Of a DNA stretch of 64,000 nt, positions 53,043 through 60,988 are shown one piece after another; the stretch's first letter is position 1; each line of letters opens with the position of its first letter. The stretch comes from Bog-756 sp963778165 (GTDB taxonomy: Bacteria > Actinomycetota > Acidimicrobiia > Acidimicrobiales > RAAP-2), in NCBI GenBank assembly GCA_963778165.1, contig CAVZTE010000004.1, forward strand, positions 310,001 through 374,000, in the 5' to 3' direction. Both the position numbers and the translations under genes were made by a program. Under the pieces are notes generated by a model, which saw nothing but the letters and a program-made list of their open reading frames with translations, did no database searches and was not told the origin of the DNA.

Positions 53043-53747
53043 TCAGGCCGCCGGGCCCGACCCGATGCCGTGGAGGATGAGGCCCCACAGGTCCTCGGCG
53101 TCCCCGTCGGTGGGGCGTAGGGACAGGCCACCGATGGTCGAGGAGAAGGTGTTGAACATGATCACCTCGAGCACGATGCCCACGATGGGTCCCTGCCGCA
53201 GCCCCGGTCGGACCGCTCCGGCATCGGCCGCCTCCTGCAGGACCTCCTCCAGCAGGGTGAGGAGGGGGGAGAACACCCGGGCCGCCTCTTTGGGGTGTTC
53301 GGTGAGCAGCTGCTGGGCGAACTCGGCCATGCCCAGCGGTCCCTGCCTCTTCCCGTCGCTGTCCGCCGAAGGGCGGCACATCCGGTAGTACTCCACCACG
53401 AAGCGGTGGAGGCGCTCGAGAGGGTCGGTCTCTTCGGCGATCGATTCGCTGAGGTGCTCGGTGGTCGATCGAACGGTCTCTTCGAACAGGGCCAGGAGGA
53501 GCTCGTGCTTCCCCCCGAAGTACTGGTAGAAGCTGTGGAGCGACTGACCGGAGCGCTCCACCACTTCTTGCACGGTGAAATCGCGGCCCGGCCTGGACTC
53601 GAAGAGTTCCGTGGCGGCATCGAGGAAGCGCTGGACCCGGCTTTCGGCCCTCAGCCGGGCCGAATCCAACGATCGGGCTACCGCCTGGTCTCGCCGACTG
53701 AGGCCTTCCGGTTCGGCGGCTTCGGTCGCCAGCTCGTTGTTCGTCAC
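53043..53747 (-). CDS. TetR-family regulator of the Rieske island
   Basis: TetR regulator, 234 aa. HTH in VQEVVERSGQSLHSFYQYF; ligand domain ends VIMFNTFSSTIGGLSL. Strongly similar along its length to the regulator at 34489-35199. GTG start with no obvious ribosome site, possibly a leaderless or weakly translated message. It is the last gene on the minus strand after the Rieske genes and probably governs the island; a motif matching those in the island's promoters lies 17 bp upstream of its start. Confidence 0.87.
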   Translation of the reverse strand: MTNNELATEAAEPEGLSRRDQAVARSLDSARLRAESRVQRFLDAATELFESRPGRDFTVQEVVERSGQSLHSFYQYFGGKHELLLALFEETVRSTTEHLSESIAEETDPLERLHRFVVEYYRMCRPSADSDGKRQGPLGMAEFAQQLLTEHPKEAARVFSPLLTLLEEVLQEAADAGAVRPGLRQGPIVGIVLEVIMFNTFSSTIGGLSLRPTDGDAEDLWGLILHGIGSGPAA

Positions 53748-53763
53748 CGAGCAGAGCGTACCT

Positions 53764-53774
53764 GACGCCGTTCT
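53764..53774 (-). promoter_or_regulatory. AGAACnnCGTT-type motif, TetR promoter
   Basis: AGAACGGCGTC on the minus strand, one mismatch from the sites at 57753, 59460 and 36244. It sits 17-27 bp upstream of the TetR start codon, an expected position for autorepression. Confidence 0.4.
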
Positions 53775-53851
53775 GGCTACGACAAACCCTGCCTACCCGG
53801 TGGCGGCCACATTATTCGTCCGACCGGTCGGTCCACTGAGGTCGGCTCGGC

Positions 53852-54178
53852 TCAGACCGCCGGCTCGACCACCATGTCCATGCTGGCCGCACCACTGTCG
53901 GGCACCCGGGCCTGACTCCACACCTCGACGGGGAAGGACACGTTCACCAGCGAGTAGTACAGCCACAACAGGTGCTTGGCGTCTTCGGGAAGCGCGCCCA
54001 GGTCGAACTGGTCGAGGTACCCGAGGGCGTCCTCCAGACGGGGGAAGGCGGCGTCGTAGAACAGCTGGAACTCGTCCATGGTGGTGGACAGGCGCTTGGC
54101 GTACCGCTCGGCCTCGCTCTCGAGCACCCAGTCGGCGAACGGTTCGAGGTCGGCGAAGTCGGAAGGAAGGACAGGCAT
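53852..54178 (-). CDS. Small acidic protein next to the Rieske oxygenase, 108 aa
   Basis: Unrecognised family. The protein is acidic and helical (LEPFADWVLESEAERYAKRL, DEFQLFYDAAFPRLEDAL, EDAKHLLWLYYSLV) without cysteines or a signal peptide. It starts 17 bp after the Rieske alpha stop and so replaces the position of a normal beta subunit (about 170 aa, NTF2 fold), which it does not resemble. Could be a small accessory or stabilising subunit. Confidence 0.65.
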   Translation of the reverse strand: MPVLPSDFADLEPFADWVLESEAERYAKRLSTTMDEFQLFYDAAFPRLEDALGYLDQFDLGALPEDAKHLLWLYYSLVNVSFPVEVWSQARVPDSGAASMDMVVEPAV

Positions 54179-54195
54179 GGGTTCGATCTCCGGGT

Positions 54196-55485
54196 TCAGG
54201 ACGAGATCCGCACGGGCGTGGCGGACTTCAACTGTTCGTTGCTCACGTACTCCCGGGCCGTCTTGTGCAGCTGGCGCAGCAGGATCTCCTGGTCGTTGAG
54301 CGGGAAGCTGGTGACGGCTCGCGACTCCAACATGGTCTGGGTGGCCTCGAGGGTGTTGCCGTCCTGCAGTGCGTACTCCTTGAAGGTGACGGCGGCCAGC
54401 TCCTGTTGGAGTCGCTCGCGGGCGTTCTTCGGTGGGACGAAGTACAGCGTGCCTTCGAAGATGTGACTGTTGTACGAGGTCGGCCAGTAGTGGTAGGTGA
54501 GGTACCAGCCCGACTGCCAGATCAACAGCATGAAGTTCGGGAAGAACACGAAGGAGTCCACGCCCCAGGCCGGGTGGCGGGCCGGGTTGACGGCAGGCGG
54601 CAGAGGATCGAGGCCCTCGATGTCGGGGCGCTCCCAGGGGCCGAACAGTCCACTGTGGAGTACCCGCTCGATGGGCTTGACCATGTTGAGGTCTTTGGGC
54701 GGCGACATGCCCCCCCACGACGAGACCATGCCGTGGGGTCCATCCAGTTGGTAGTCCAGGGCCTCGTAACCGAAGCCGGACAGCTTGCGGGACTCCTCCG
54801 CCGTGGCCTGCTTGGCGTGGAGAATTGGCGCATGGTAGAACTCGGCGAAGGCGTCGATGAACAGCTTCCAGTTGGCGCCGACATGGGACCGGTACTTGTA
54901 GACCTGGGTCATCTTGTCGAACGGATAGCCGGCCAGACCGGCACCGAACGTACCGAGGTACTCGTGTAGCGACGTGGTGTTGTCGGGGTCGAGATTGACG
55001 AAGATGAACCCCTCCCACGTGTCGACCTGCACCGGGGCCAGCCCGTAGTCGTCACGGTCGAGGTCGAAGAACTCCGACTCCTGTTGGACGAAGGTGAGCT
55101 GTCCGTCGACCGAGTACCGCCAGCCGTGGTACTTGCAGGTGAACTGGCGGCAGGTGCCGCTGGTCTCCTCGCCGGGATAGTCGTTCCACACCAGCTTGTT
55201 GCCGCGGTGACGGCAGATGTTGTGGAAGGCGTGGACCTCGCCGTCGGTGCCCCGGACCACCACGACGGAGGTGCCGGCTGCGGCGATCTCCCGGGTGAAG
55301 TAGGCCCCCGTGCGGGGGATCTGCTCCACCCGGCCCACATTGAGCCAGGTGCGGGAGAAGATGGCCTTTCGCTCGAGCTCGTAGTGCTCCGGCGAGATCG
55401 AGTCCTCGTACGACACCGGGCCGGTGCCCAACTCGGGATAGTGCTGGGTCCAGCTGCCCTCGTCAGGCTTTGGAAAATGCGCCAT
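54196..55485 (-). CDS. Rieske non-haem iron oxygenase, alpha subunit
   Basis: Ring-hydroxylating oxygenase terminal component, 429 aa. Rieske [2Fe-2S] ligands CRHRGN and CKYHGW near residues 90-120; mononuclear iron segment DAFAEFYHAPILH near 220. Longer than KshA and closer in layout to aromatic/carboxylate oxygenase alpha subunits. It needs an electron donor, and the KshB-like reductase 4 kb away on the other strand is the obvious candidate. No conventional beta subunit is nearby. Confidence 0.9.
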   Translation of the reverse strand: MAHFPKPDEGSWTQHYPELGTGPVSYEDSISPEHYELERKAIFSRTWLNVGRVEQIPRTGAYFTREIAAAGTSVVVVRGTDGEVHAFHNICRHRGNKLVWNDYPGEETSGTCRQFTCKYHGWRYSVDGQLTFVQQESEFFDLDRDDYGLAPVQVDTWEGFIFVNLDPDNTTSLHEYLGTFGAGLAGYPFDKMTQVYKYRSHVGANWKLFIDAFAEFYHAPILHAKQATAEESRKLSGFGYEALDYQLDGPHGMVSSWGGMSPPKDLNMVKPIERVLHSGLFGPWERPDIEGLDPLPPAVNPARHPAWGVDSFVFFPNFMLLIWQSGWYLTYHYWPTSYNSHIFEGTLYFVPPKNARERLQQELAAVTFKEYALQDGNTLEATQTMLESRAVTSFPLNDQEILLRQLHKTAREYVSNEQLKSATPVRISS

Positions 55486-55528
55486 GCGGTTCCTCCCGGT
55501 ACGGTCTCTGCGACCAGTTGATATCAGC

Positions 55529-55550
55529 GATCTTCTAAAAACAGAATATC
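55529..55550. promoter_or_regulatory. Inverted repeat upstream of the Rieske gene
   Basis: GATCTTCT and AGAATATC flank the 6-bp spacer AAAAAC (one mismatch in 8-bp arms), in the 63-bp gap between the upstream gene's stop and the Rieske start. It is AT-rich and could be an operator or an internal promoter element. Confidence 0.4.
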
Positions 55551-56121
55551 ATTTCCGCCGGAGGTCGTCGTCGAGCTCGATCCCGAAGGAGCGGAAGGCC
55601 ATGGCCAGGATCTCGTAGGCCCCGACGGTGAAGACCAGGTCCATGAGCTGCTGCTCGTCGAAGTGGTCGGCCAGCACCGCCCAGGTGGCGTCCGACACCG
55701 CTCCCGCTCCGATGAGCTCGTCCACCGCCCGGAGCATGGCCTGGTCGAGCTGCGACCACCCCGGTGCCTCGGGACCTGCGGCGATCCGGGCCACCTGGTC
55801 CTCGTCCAGACCCACGTCGGCCGCCAGCACCTGGTGCTGTCGCCACTCGTACTCCGAGGCCCGGATGGAGGCCACCCGGAGGACCAGCAGTTCCCGCTCC
55901 CGCGGCGACAGCGTGGAGCTGAAGAGAATATGACCGTTGAAGGTGTTGAAGGCCTTGGCCAGCTCGGGATGCCGGACCAGGGTGCCGAGGGCGTTGAGCG
56001 CCTTGGGCCGGCCCGGGGTGCGGACGATGGGGTGGCGCGGATTCTCGGGGCGGAGCACCGCCACCGCCTCCTTCATCTCCGGCGACCACTCGCCGGGGGG
56101 CAGGGGCTCGATGCGGGCCAT
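55549..56121 (-). CDS. Carboxymuconolactone decarboxylase-family protein
   Basis: AhpD/CMD fold, 190 aa. RPKALNALGTLVRHPELAKAF, helix RERELLVLRVASIRASEYEWRQH, and LMDLVFTVGAYEILAMA. No CxxC, so not an AhpD-type peroxidase; may act as a lactone decarboxylase or hydrolase-like enzyme. ATG overlaps the SDR stop (TGATG). Part of the Rieske island operon. Confidence 0.85.
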   Translation of the reverse strand: MARIEPLPPGEWSPEMKEAVAVLRPENPRHPIVRTPGRPKALNALGTLVRHPELAKAFNTFNGHILFSSTLSPRERELLVLRVASIRASEYEWRQHQVLAADVGLDEDQVARIAAGPEAPGWSQLDQAMLRAVDELIGAGAVSDATWAVLADHFDEQQLMDLVFTVGAYEILAMAFRSFGIELDDDLRRK

Positions 56122-56873
56122 CAGGTGTTCCGACCGCCGTTGACCCCGATGACCTGACCGGTGATGTAGCCGGCCTCCTCCCGCACCAGGAACGAGCAGG
56201 TGGCGGCGATGTCCTGCGGGGTCCCCACCCGACGTACCGGTGTCATCGACTCGTGGTGCTCGACCCCTTTCCCGAGCAGGCCCCGCTGTTCGGACTTGCG
56301 CAGCATGGGGGTGTCGATGAATCCGGGAGGGATGGTGTTGACGGTGATCCCCTGGGGGCCGAGCTCCAGCGCCAGGGCCTTGGTGAAGCCGATCACCCCG
56401 GCCTTGGACGCCACGTAGTGGGTCATCAGCGGTTGGCCCCCGTGGGCGCTCGACGACGAGATGTTCACGATCCGTCCCCACCCCTCTTCGATCATGTCCG
56501 GCACCACCGCCTGGCAGCAGTCGAAGGTCCCGGTGAGGTTGACGGCCAGGATGCGGTTCCACTTCTCCGCGGTGATCTTGAGGAACGGGTCGAACCCGTC
56601 CAGGCCTGCACTGTTGACCAGGATGGTGGGTCGGCCCAGGCGCTGGCGAACCGCGGCGACTCCACGGTCGATCTGGGCCCGGTCGGTCACATCGACGACG
56701 ACACCGACCGCCGTGCCCCCGGTCGCCTCGATGGCGGCCGCGGTGGCCTCAGCCGATTGGCCATCGCGGTCGAAGACGGCCACGGCGTTGCCGTCGGCGG
56801 CCAGCCGCTCGCTGATGGCCTGGCCGATCCCCGACCCTCCCCCGGTGACGATGGCCGTGCGGGTGTTGCTCAC
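56121..56873 (-). CDS. Short-chain dehydrogenase/reductase (SDR)
   Basis: FabG-like SDR, 250 aa: TGGGSGIG, NSAG, catalytic YVASK, PPGFIDTPM. GTG 56873 overlaps the TauD-like gene's TGA (GTGA); longer upstream reading lies within that gene. Possibly the dehydrogenase for a diol or alcohol in the Rieske pathway. Confidence 0.88.
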   Translation of the reverse strand: MSNTRTAIVTGGGSGIGQAISERLAADGNAVAVFDRDGQSAEATAAAIEATGGTAVGVVVDVTDRAQIDRGVAAVRQRLGRPTILVNSAGLDGFDPFLKITAEKWNRILAVNLTGTFDCCQAVVPDMIEEGWGRIVNISSSSAHGGQPLMTHYVASKAGVIGFTKALALELGPQGITVNTIPPGFIDTPMLRKSEQRGLLGKGVEHHESMTPVRRVGTPQDIAATCSFLVREEAGYITGQVIGVNGGRNT

Positions 56874-57700
56874 TGGATGGCCTCGTTTCCGTGGAGTGTG
56901 GTCCGGTGCATGTCGCGCCGGGAGGTGGGGTCGTAGCGACAGGCCCGGTGCAGTACCCCCCGGTTGTCCCAGATGACCATGTCCCCGAGCGACCAGTGGT
57001 GGCGGTAGACCCGGTCCTCCGTGGTGGATCGGGCCAGCAGGTCGGCCAGCAGGGCCCGTCCTTCGTCGAGCTCCATCCCCACCACGTAATCGGCGGTGGC
57101 CCCGAGGACCAGCGAGCGCCTCCCCGACTGGTGGGTCCACACCAACGGGTGCTCCTTGGCCGGTCTGGCCCTCCACACGGCCAGCTCCTCGGGTGACGGG
57201 TCGTCGTTCACCAGCCGCTGTGACGCCTCGATGGTGTGCACCACCCGCAGGGACAGATAGCGCTCCTTCTCGTCCCCGGTGAGATGGTCGTAGGCGTGGT
57301 AGGTGCTGGCGAACTCGGTCTCGCCCCCGGAAGCCGCCACCGCATGGGCGCTGAGCAGGGTGGCCATGATCGGGACGTCGTCGGTGCACCCGTCGATGTG
57401 CCAGTCGAAGGTGCCGCGCAGGTAGGCGGCGGCGGGGTTCTTGGCCGGGTCGAGGGTCACCCGGAAGATCTCGGGGTGCTCACCCGAGCCGAACACCTCG
57501 ACCTGGCCCAAACGCCGGGAGAACGCCACCTGGGTGGCATCGTCGAGGTGCAGGTCCCGGAAGACCAGGGCCCCGTGGGCCTCCAGGGCCTCGAGGGTCC
57601 AGGCCGGCAGGGCCGGGTCGGCCAGGAGTTGGTCGCCATCCACCCCGACGACCTGTGCGCCGACGGTCGGACTGAGCTTCTCCGTTGCGATCACGCTCAC
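56870..57700 (-). CDS. TauD/TfdA-type 2-oxoglutarate-dependent dioxygenase
   Basis: Fe(II)/2-oxoglutarate dioxygenase, 276 aa. Iron ligands are the HxD in FDWHIDG (near 101-103) and the distal His in GVLHRACRY. RTTLHG supplies the likely 2OG-binding Arg. It would hydroxylate, often with cleavage of sulfonate, ether or ester bonds. First gene after the CoA ligase, with its own promoter gap containing an AGAACGGCGTT motif. Confidence 0.88.
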   Translation of the reverse strand: MSVIATEKLSPTVGAQVVGVDGDQLLADPALPAWTLEALEAHGALVFRDLHLDDATQVAFSRRLGQVEVFGSGEHPEIFRVTLDPAKNPAAAYLRGTFDWHIDGCTDDVPIMATLLSAHAVAASGGETEFASTYHAYDHLTGDEKERYLSLRVVHTIEASQRLVNDDPSPEELAVWRARPAKEHPLVWTHQSGRRSLVLGATADYVVGMELDEGRALLADLLARSTTEDRVYRHHWSLGDMVIWDNRGVLHRACRYDPTSRRDMHRTTLHGNEAIQ

Positions 57701-57752
57701 TGTGGTTCTCCTTCACGTTTCCCCATTGCTAGAGGAACACTATTACCTTTGC

Positions 57753-57763
57753 AGAACGGCGTT
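57753..57763. promoter_or_regulatory. AGAACnnCGTT-type motif, TauD promoter
   Basis: AGAACGGCGTT, preceded by TTTGC, about 53-63 bp upstream of the TauD-like start, in a 64-bp gap before the ligase stop. A second partial element, AGAGGAACAC, lies 20 bp away. Confidence 0.4.
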
Positions 57764-57764
57764 T

Positions 57765-59402
57765 TCACCCATCCACGGCCCCGGCATCGCCCTGGCGGAT
57801 CAGCTCCCGGAGCCGGAATTTCTGGATCTTGCCCGACGGGGTGCGCGGGAACTCACCGACCTGGCAGATGGACTCCGGCCATTTCTGCCGGGACAGGCCC
57901 GAGGCGGCCAGGTGGTCCCGTACCTGGCCCAGAGTCGGTGCCGCCATCCCCTCCCGCACGCTCACCACGGCGGCGGCGTGCTCACCGAGTCGCTCGTCGG
58001 GCTCGGCCACCACCGCCACTTCGGCCACCGCGTCCATGCCCAACAGCAATTCTTCGATCTCCTGGGCGCTGATGTTCTCTCCCCCCCGGATGATGATGTC
58101 CGAGATGCGATCGGTGATGGTGAGGTAGCCGTCCCCGTCGAGGACCCCGACGTCGCCGGTGTGGTACCACCCGTCGGCGTCGAAGGCCGCCGCCGTCAGG
58201 GAGGGATCGGTGTAGCCGATACAGCAGTCCGGGCCCCGGCTGATGATCTGGCCGTCGTCATCGAGACGGATCTCCACCCCGGGGAGGGGACGGCCGTCGG
58301 TGGTGTTGCGCTTCACCTCTGGCTCGTCCAGGAGGGAGCCGGTGATCGACGGGTGCTCGGTGCTCCCGTAGGAGCGGAAGACCTTGATGCCGAGCCGGGT
58401 GGCCCGTTCGGTCACGGCCACCGGGACCGACGACCCGCCCAGCCCGGCGAAGGGCATCAGCCCCACCAGGTCCGGGGTGAAGTCGCGGTGGTCCAGCACA
58501 CTGGTGAGGAAGTAGGTGGCGCCTCCGGTGACACCGAGGCCCTCCTCACGCATCAGGCGGACCACCTCACCGGGGTCCCACACGTCGAGCAGGTGCACCG
58601 GGTGCTCGCGCATCAGCGGGATGAGGAAGGCATTGAGCATCCCGATGAAGTGACCGACCGGGGTCCCGGTGATCTGAGGCGGACCACCCATCGGGTACAT
58701 GTAGTTGAGCTGGCGGGTCTCGAAGCCGATGGTGCGGTGGGAGTGCACCACGCCCTTGGGATCGCGTGTCGTCCCGGAGGTGAACCCGATGAGCACCGGG
58801 GCATCGGGGTCGACGTCGGCCGGACCGTCGATGGGCTGGTGGTCGAGCATCGACTCGAACGGTGTGGCGGTCCCCGGCCGGGAGCCGGCCGGGGTATCGC
58901 CCACCACCAGCCACAGCGGCCCGCCGTGGCGTCCCAGAAGCTCCGAGTAGGTGGCCAGGTAGTCGTTGTGGCCGAACCGGTCGGCGGTGACCACCACATC
59001 CGGGGAGGTCACCCCGAGGATGTACCCGACCTCTTTGGGACCGTAGAAGTGCACGATCGGGACCACCACCGCACCGAGATAGGCGGCCGCCCAGAAGGTG
59101 ATGCCGGCCTCCACCCAGTTCGGCAGCTGGACCACCACCACGGACCCCGGGCCCACCCCCCGGGCGCGGAGGGAGCCGGCCAGGACCCGGGCCGCCCGGT
59201 CGACGTCGACGAAGGTCCCCTTCCACGGGCGGACCTGGGAGTGCACCTCGAACACCGTCCGGTCCTTGCCGCCCAGGCCGTCGGCCACCATCCGGCCCAG
59301 CGTGTCATCGGTCCACCAACCCTCGGCGATGTACCGCCGTCGCAGGTCCTCGGGCACCGACCGCACGCCCCAGCCGTCCACCGTGCTCCCTGATTCCCCC
59401 AC
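57765..59402 (-). CDS. AMP-forming acyl-CoA ligase
   Basis: CoA ligase, 545 aa. LIGFTSGTTRDPKGVVHSH, YGSTEHPSITG (A5), DGWYHTGDVG, ITDRISDIIIRGGENIS, and PRTPSGKIQKFRL. Related to cyclohexanecarboxylate/fatty-acid ligase-like members. GTG start with GAGGAG 5 nt upstream. Head of the minus-strand Rieske island operon, divergent from the reductase gene by 81 bp. Confidence 0.9.
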   Translation of the reverse strand: MGESGSTVDGWGVRSVPEDLRRRYIAEGWWTDDTLGRMVADGLGGKDRTVFEVHSQVRPWKGTFVDVDRAARVLAGSLRARGVGPGSVVVVQLPNWVEAGITFWAAAYLGAVVVPIVHFYGPKEVGYILGVTSPDVVVTADRFGHNDYLATYSELLGRHGGPLWLVVGDTPAGSRPGTATPFESMLDHQPIDGPADVDPDAPVLIGFTSGTTRDPKGVVHSHRTIGFETRQLNYMYPMGGPPQITGTPVGHFIGMLNAFLIPLMREHPVHLLDVWDPGEVVRLMREEGLGVTGGATYFLTSVLDHRDFTPDLVGLMPFAGLGGSSVPVAVTERATRLGIKVFRSYGSTEHPSITGSLLDEPEVKRNTTDGRPLPGVEIRLDDDGQIISRGPDCCIGYTDPSLTAAAFDADGWYHTGDVGVLDGDGYLTITDRISDIIIRGGENISAQEIEELLLGMDAVAEVAVVAEPDERLGEHAAAVVSVREGMAAPTLGQVRDHLAASGLSRQKWPESICQVGEFPRTPSGKIQKFRLRELIRQGDAGAVDG

Positions 59403-59459
59403 AGGATCTCCTCGACTGCGCCGCCGCGGGCGACGTCCTAGCTTCGTTGTCAGTCTAGG

Positions 59460-59470
59460 AGAACTGCGTT
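59460..59470. promoter_or_regulatory. AGAACnnCGTT-type motif, divergent ligase/reductase promoter
   Basis: AGAACTGCGTT, preceded by TCTAGG, 13-24 bp upstream of the reductase ATG and about 60 bp upstream of the ligase start. Well placed to repress both operons. Confidence 0.4.
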
Positions 59471-59483
59471 ATCATTTGTCAAC

Positions 59484-60551
59484 ATGGCACTCTCGGAGCG
59501 CACCGCTGACGCCTCCGGAGTGGCGGCCGACCACGGCTTCCATGCGCTCCGGGTGGGCCGGGTGGTCCGGGAGACCGCCGAAGCCACCTCCTTCACTCTC
59601 GAGGTGCCGGCGGAGCTGGCCACCACCTTCGCCTACGAGGCCGGGCAGTTCTGCACCTTCCGGGTGTGGGTCGAGGGCCAGCCCTATGTGCGCTGCTACT
59701 CGATGTCCTCGGCCCCGGCGGTCGACACCGAGCTACGGGTGACCGTGAAGCGCACCCCGGGCGGGGTGGCCTCCAACTGGATGAACGACCATCTGTCCGC
59801 GGGAGACACCGTCGAGGTGGCCCGGCCGGCCGGACTCTTCCGCCTGGGTGAGTCCCGCGGCGACCTGGTGGCCTTCGTCGCCGGCAGTGGGATCACGCCG
59901 GTGCTCTCCCTGGTGAAGACGGCGCTGGCTACCACCCCCCGGGACGTGCGACTGGCCTACGCCAACCGCGACCGCCACTCCATCATCTTCGGGCCGGAGA
60001 TCGACGAGCTCCGCCGACGCTACGACGGCCGGTTCACCGTGTCCCACCATCTCGATGCGGAACAGGGACTGATCGAAGCTGACGAGATCCGGGCGTTGGC
60101 CGGTGCCACCGACGGCACCGAGTACTACGTCTGCGGACCGGAGCCGTACATGGCCGTGGTCGAGGAGTCGTTGCTGGCCCTCGGAGTCGACGCCTCGAGC
60201 ATCCACATCGAACGGTTCTCGCTGGAGCCGTGGACGCCGGAGCCGGAGGCCCCGGACGAGACCGCCGTGGCCACCCGGGTCACCATCGACCTCGACGGTC
60301 GAACCGAGACCACCGAGTACCGCCCCGGCACCACCATCCTGCAGACGGCCCGCCAGATGGGGATGGCCCCGCCGTTCTCCTGCGAGGCGGGCAGCTGCGC
60401 CACCTGCATGGCCCGGCTGGTGGAAGGGTCGGCATCGATGCACGTGAACAACGCCCTCACCCCCGAAGAGCTCGAGGAAGGGTGGGTGCTCACCTGCCAG
60501 GCCCTTCCGACCAGTCCCCTGGTCCACGTGACGTACGGCTTCGAGGACTGA
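59484..60551 (+). CDS. KshB-like oxygenase reductase (FAD/NAD plus plant-type ferredoxin domain)
   Basis: Three-domain reductase, 355 aa: FAD-binding barrel (RCYSMSS), NAD domain (VAGSGITPVLSLVK, YYVCGPEPYM), and a C-terminal [2Fe-2S] domain with C-x4-C-x2-C (CEAGSCATC) and a distal Cys in VLTCQA. The order matches KshB and phenylacetate/Hmp-type reductases that serve Rieske oxygenases. Leads the plus-strand operon; electrons probably go to the Rieske alpha subunit at 54196-55485. Confidence 0.9.
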   Translation: MALSERTADASGVAADHGFHALRVGRVVRETAEATSFTLEVPAELATTFAYEAGQFCTFRVWVEGQPYVRCYSMSSAPAVDTELRVTVKRTPGGVASNWMNDHLSAGDTVEVARPAGLFRLGESRGDLVAFVAGSGITPVLSLVKTALATTPRDVRLAYANRDRHSIIFGPEIDELRRRYDGRFTVSHHLDAEQGLIEADEIRALAGATDGTEYYVCGPEPYMAVVEESLLALGVDASSIHIERFSLEPWTPEPEAPDETAVATRVTIDLDGRTETTEYRPGTTILQTARQMGMAPPFSCEAGSCATCMARLVEGSASMHVNNALTPEELEEGWVLTCQALPTSPLVHVTYGFED

Positions 60552-60553
60552 CG

Positions 60554-60988
60554 GTGGCCGCCGAGCTTTCCATCGTCGACGTCATCGAGCTGCAGCAACT
60601 GCTGGCCCGTTACGCCCTGGGCATGACCAAGGACGACATCGAGGCGGTGGTGGAGGTCTTCACCCCGGACGGCACCTACAGCGCCTTCGGCGACACCTAC
60701 CAGCTCGCCGACTTCCCCGCCCTGGTGGCGGCGGCGCCCAAGGGGCTCTTCCTGGTCGGCCCCCCCGTGCTCGAGCTCGACGGCGACGTGGGCACCGGCC
60801 AGCAGCCTCTGTGCTTCGTCGACCAGACCAACCACGACATGCGCATCGGTTACTACACCGACACCTACCGGCGAACCGACCAGGGCTGGCGGCTGCACAC
60901 CCGGTCGATGACCTTCCTGCGCAAGAGCGGGGCCCACGATTCCGGAAGGCCGCACGACCCCACCCGACCCGCTCCGGGGGCTCGCTGA
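60554..60988 (+). CDS. SnoaL-like (NTF2-fold) protein
   Basis: 144 aa: IVDVIELQQLLARYALGMTK, then strands TYSAFGDTYQ and RIGYYTDTYRRTDQGWRLH. GTG start 2 bp after the reductase stop; stop overlaps the acyl-CoA dehydrogenase start (TGATG). NTF2-fold like Rieske beta subunits, but shorter; could be a dehydratase/isomerase or an oxygenase accessory. Not resolved by sequence. Confidence 0.7.
   Translation: MAAELSIVDVIELQQLLARYALGMTKDDIEAVVEVFTPDGTYSAFGDTYQLADFPALVAAAPKGLFLVGPPVLELDGDVGTGQQPLCFVDQTNHDMRIGYYTDTYRRTDQGWRLHTRSMTFLRKSGAHDSGRPHDPTRPAPGAR

Noticed and set aside
46233..59477. 8-mer TATCATTT shared by three promoter regions (46233, 55547, 59470)
   Set aside because: One copy includes the stop codon of a gene and the flanks do not align; better explained by AT-rich promoters than by a common site.
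54196..60551. Calling the Rieske gene kshA and the reductase kshB
   Set aside because: The alpha subunit is longer than KshA and has a different setting; only the reductase resembles KshB, and that reductase type also serves other oxygenases.
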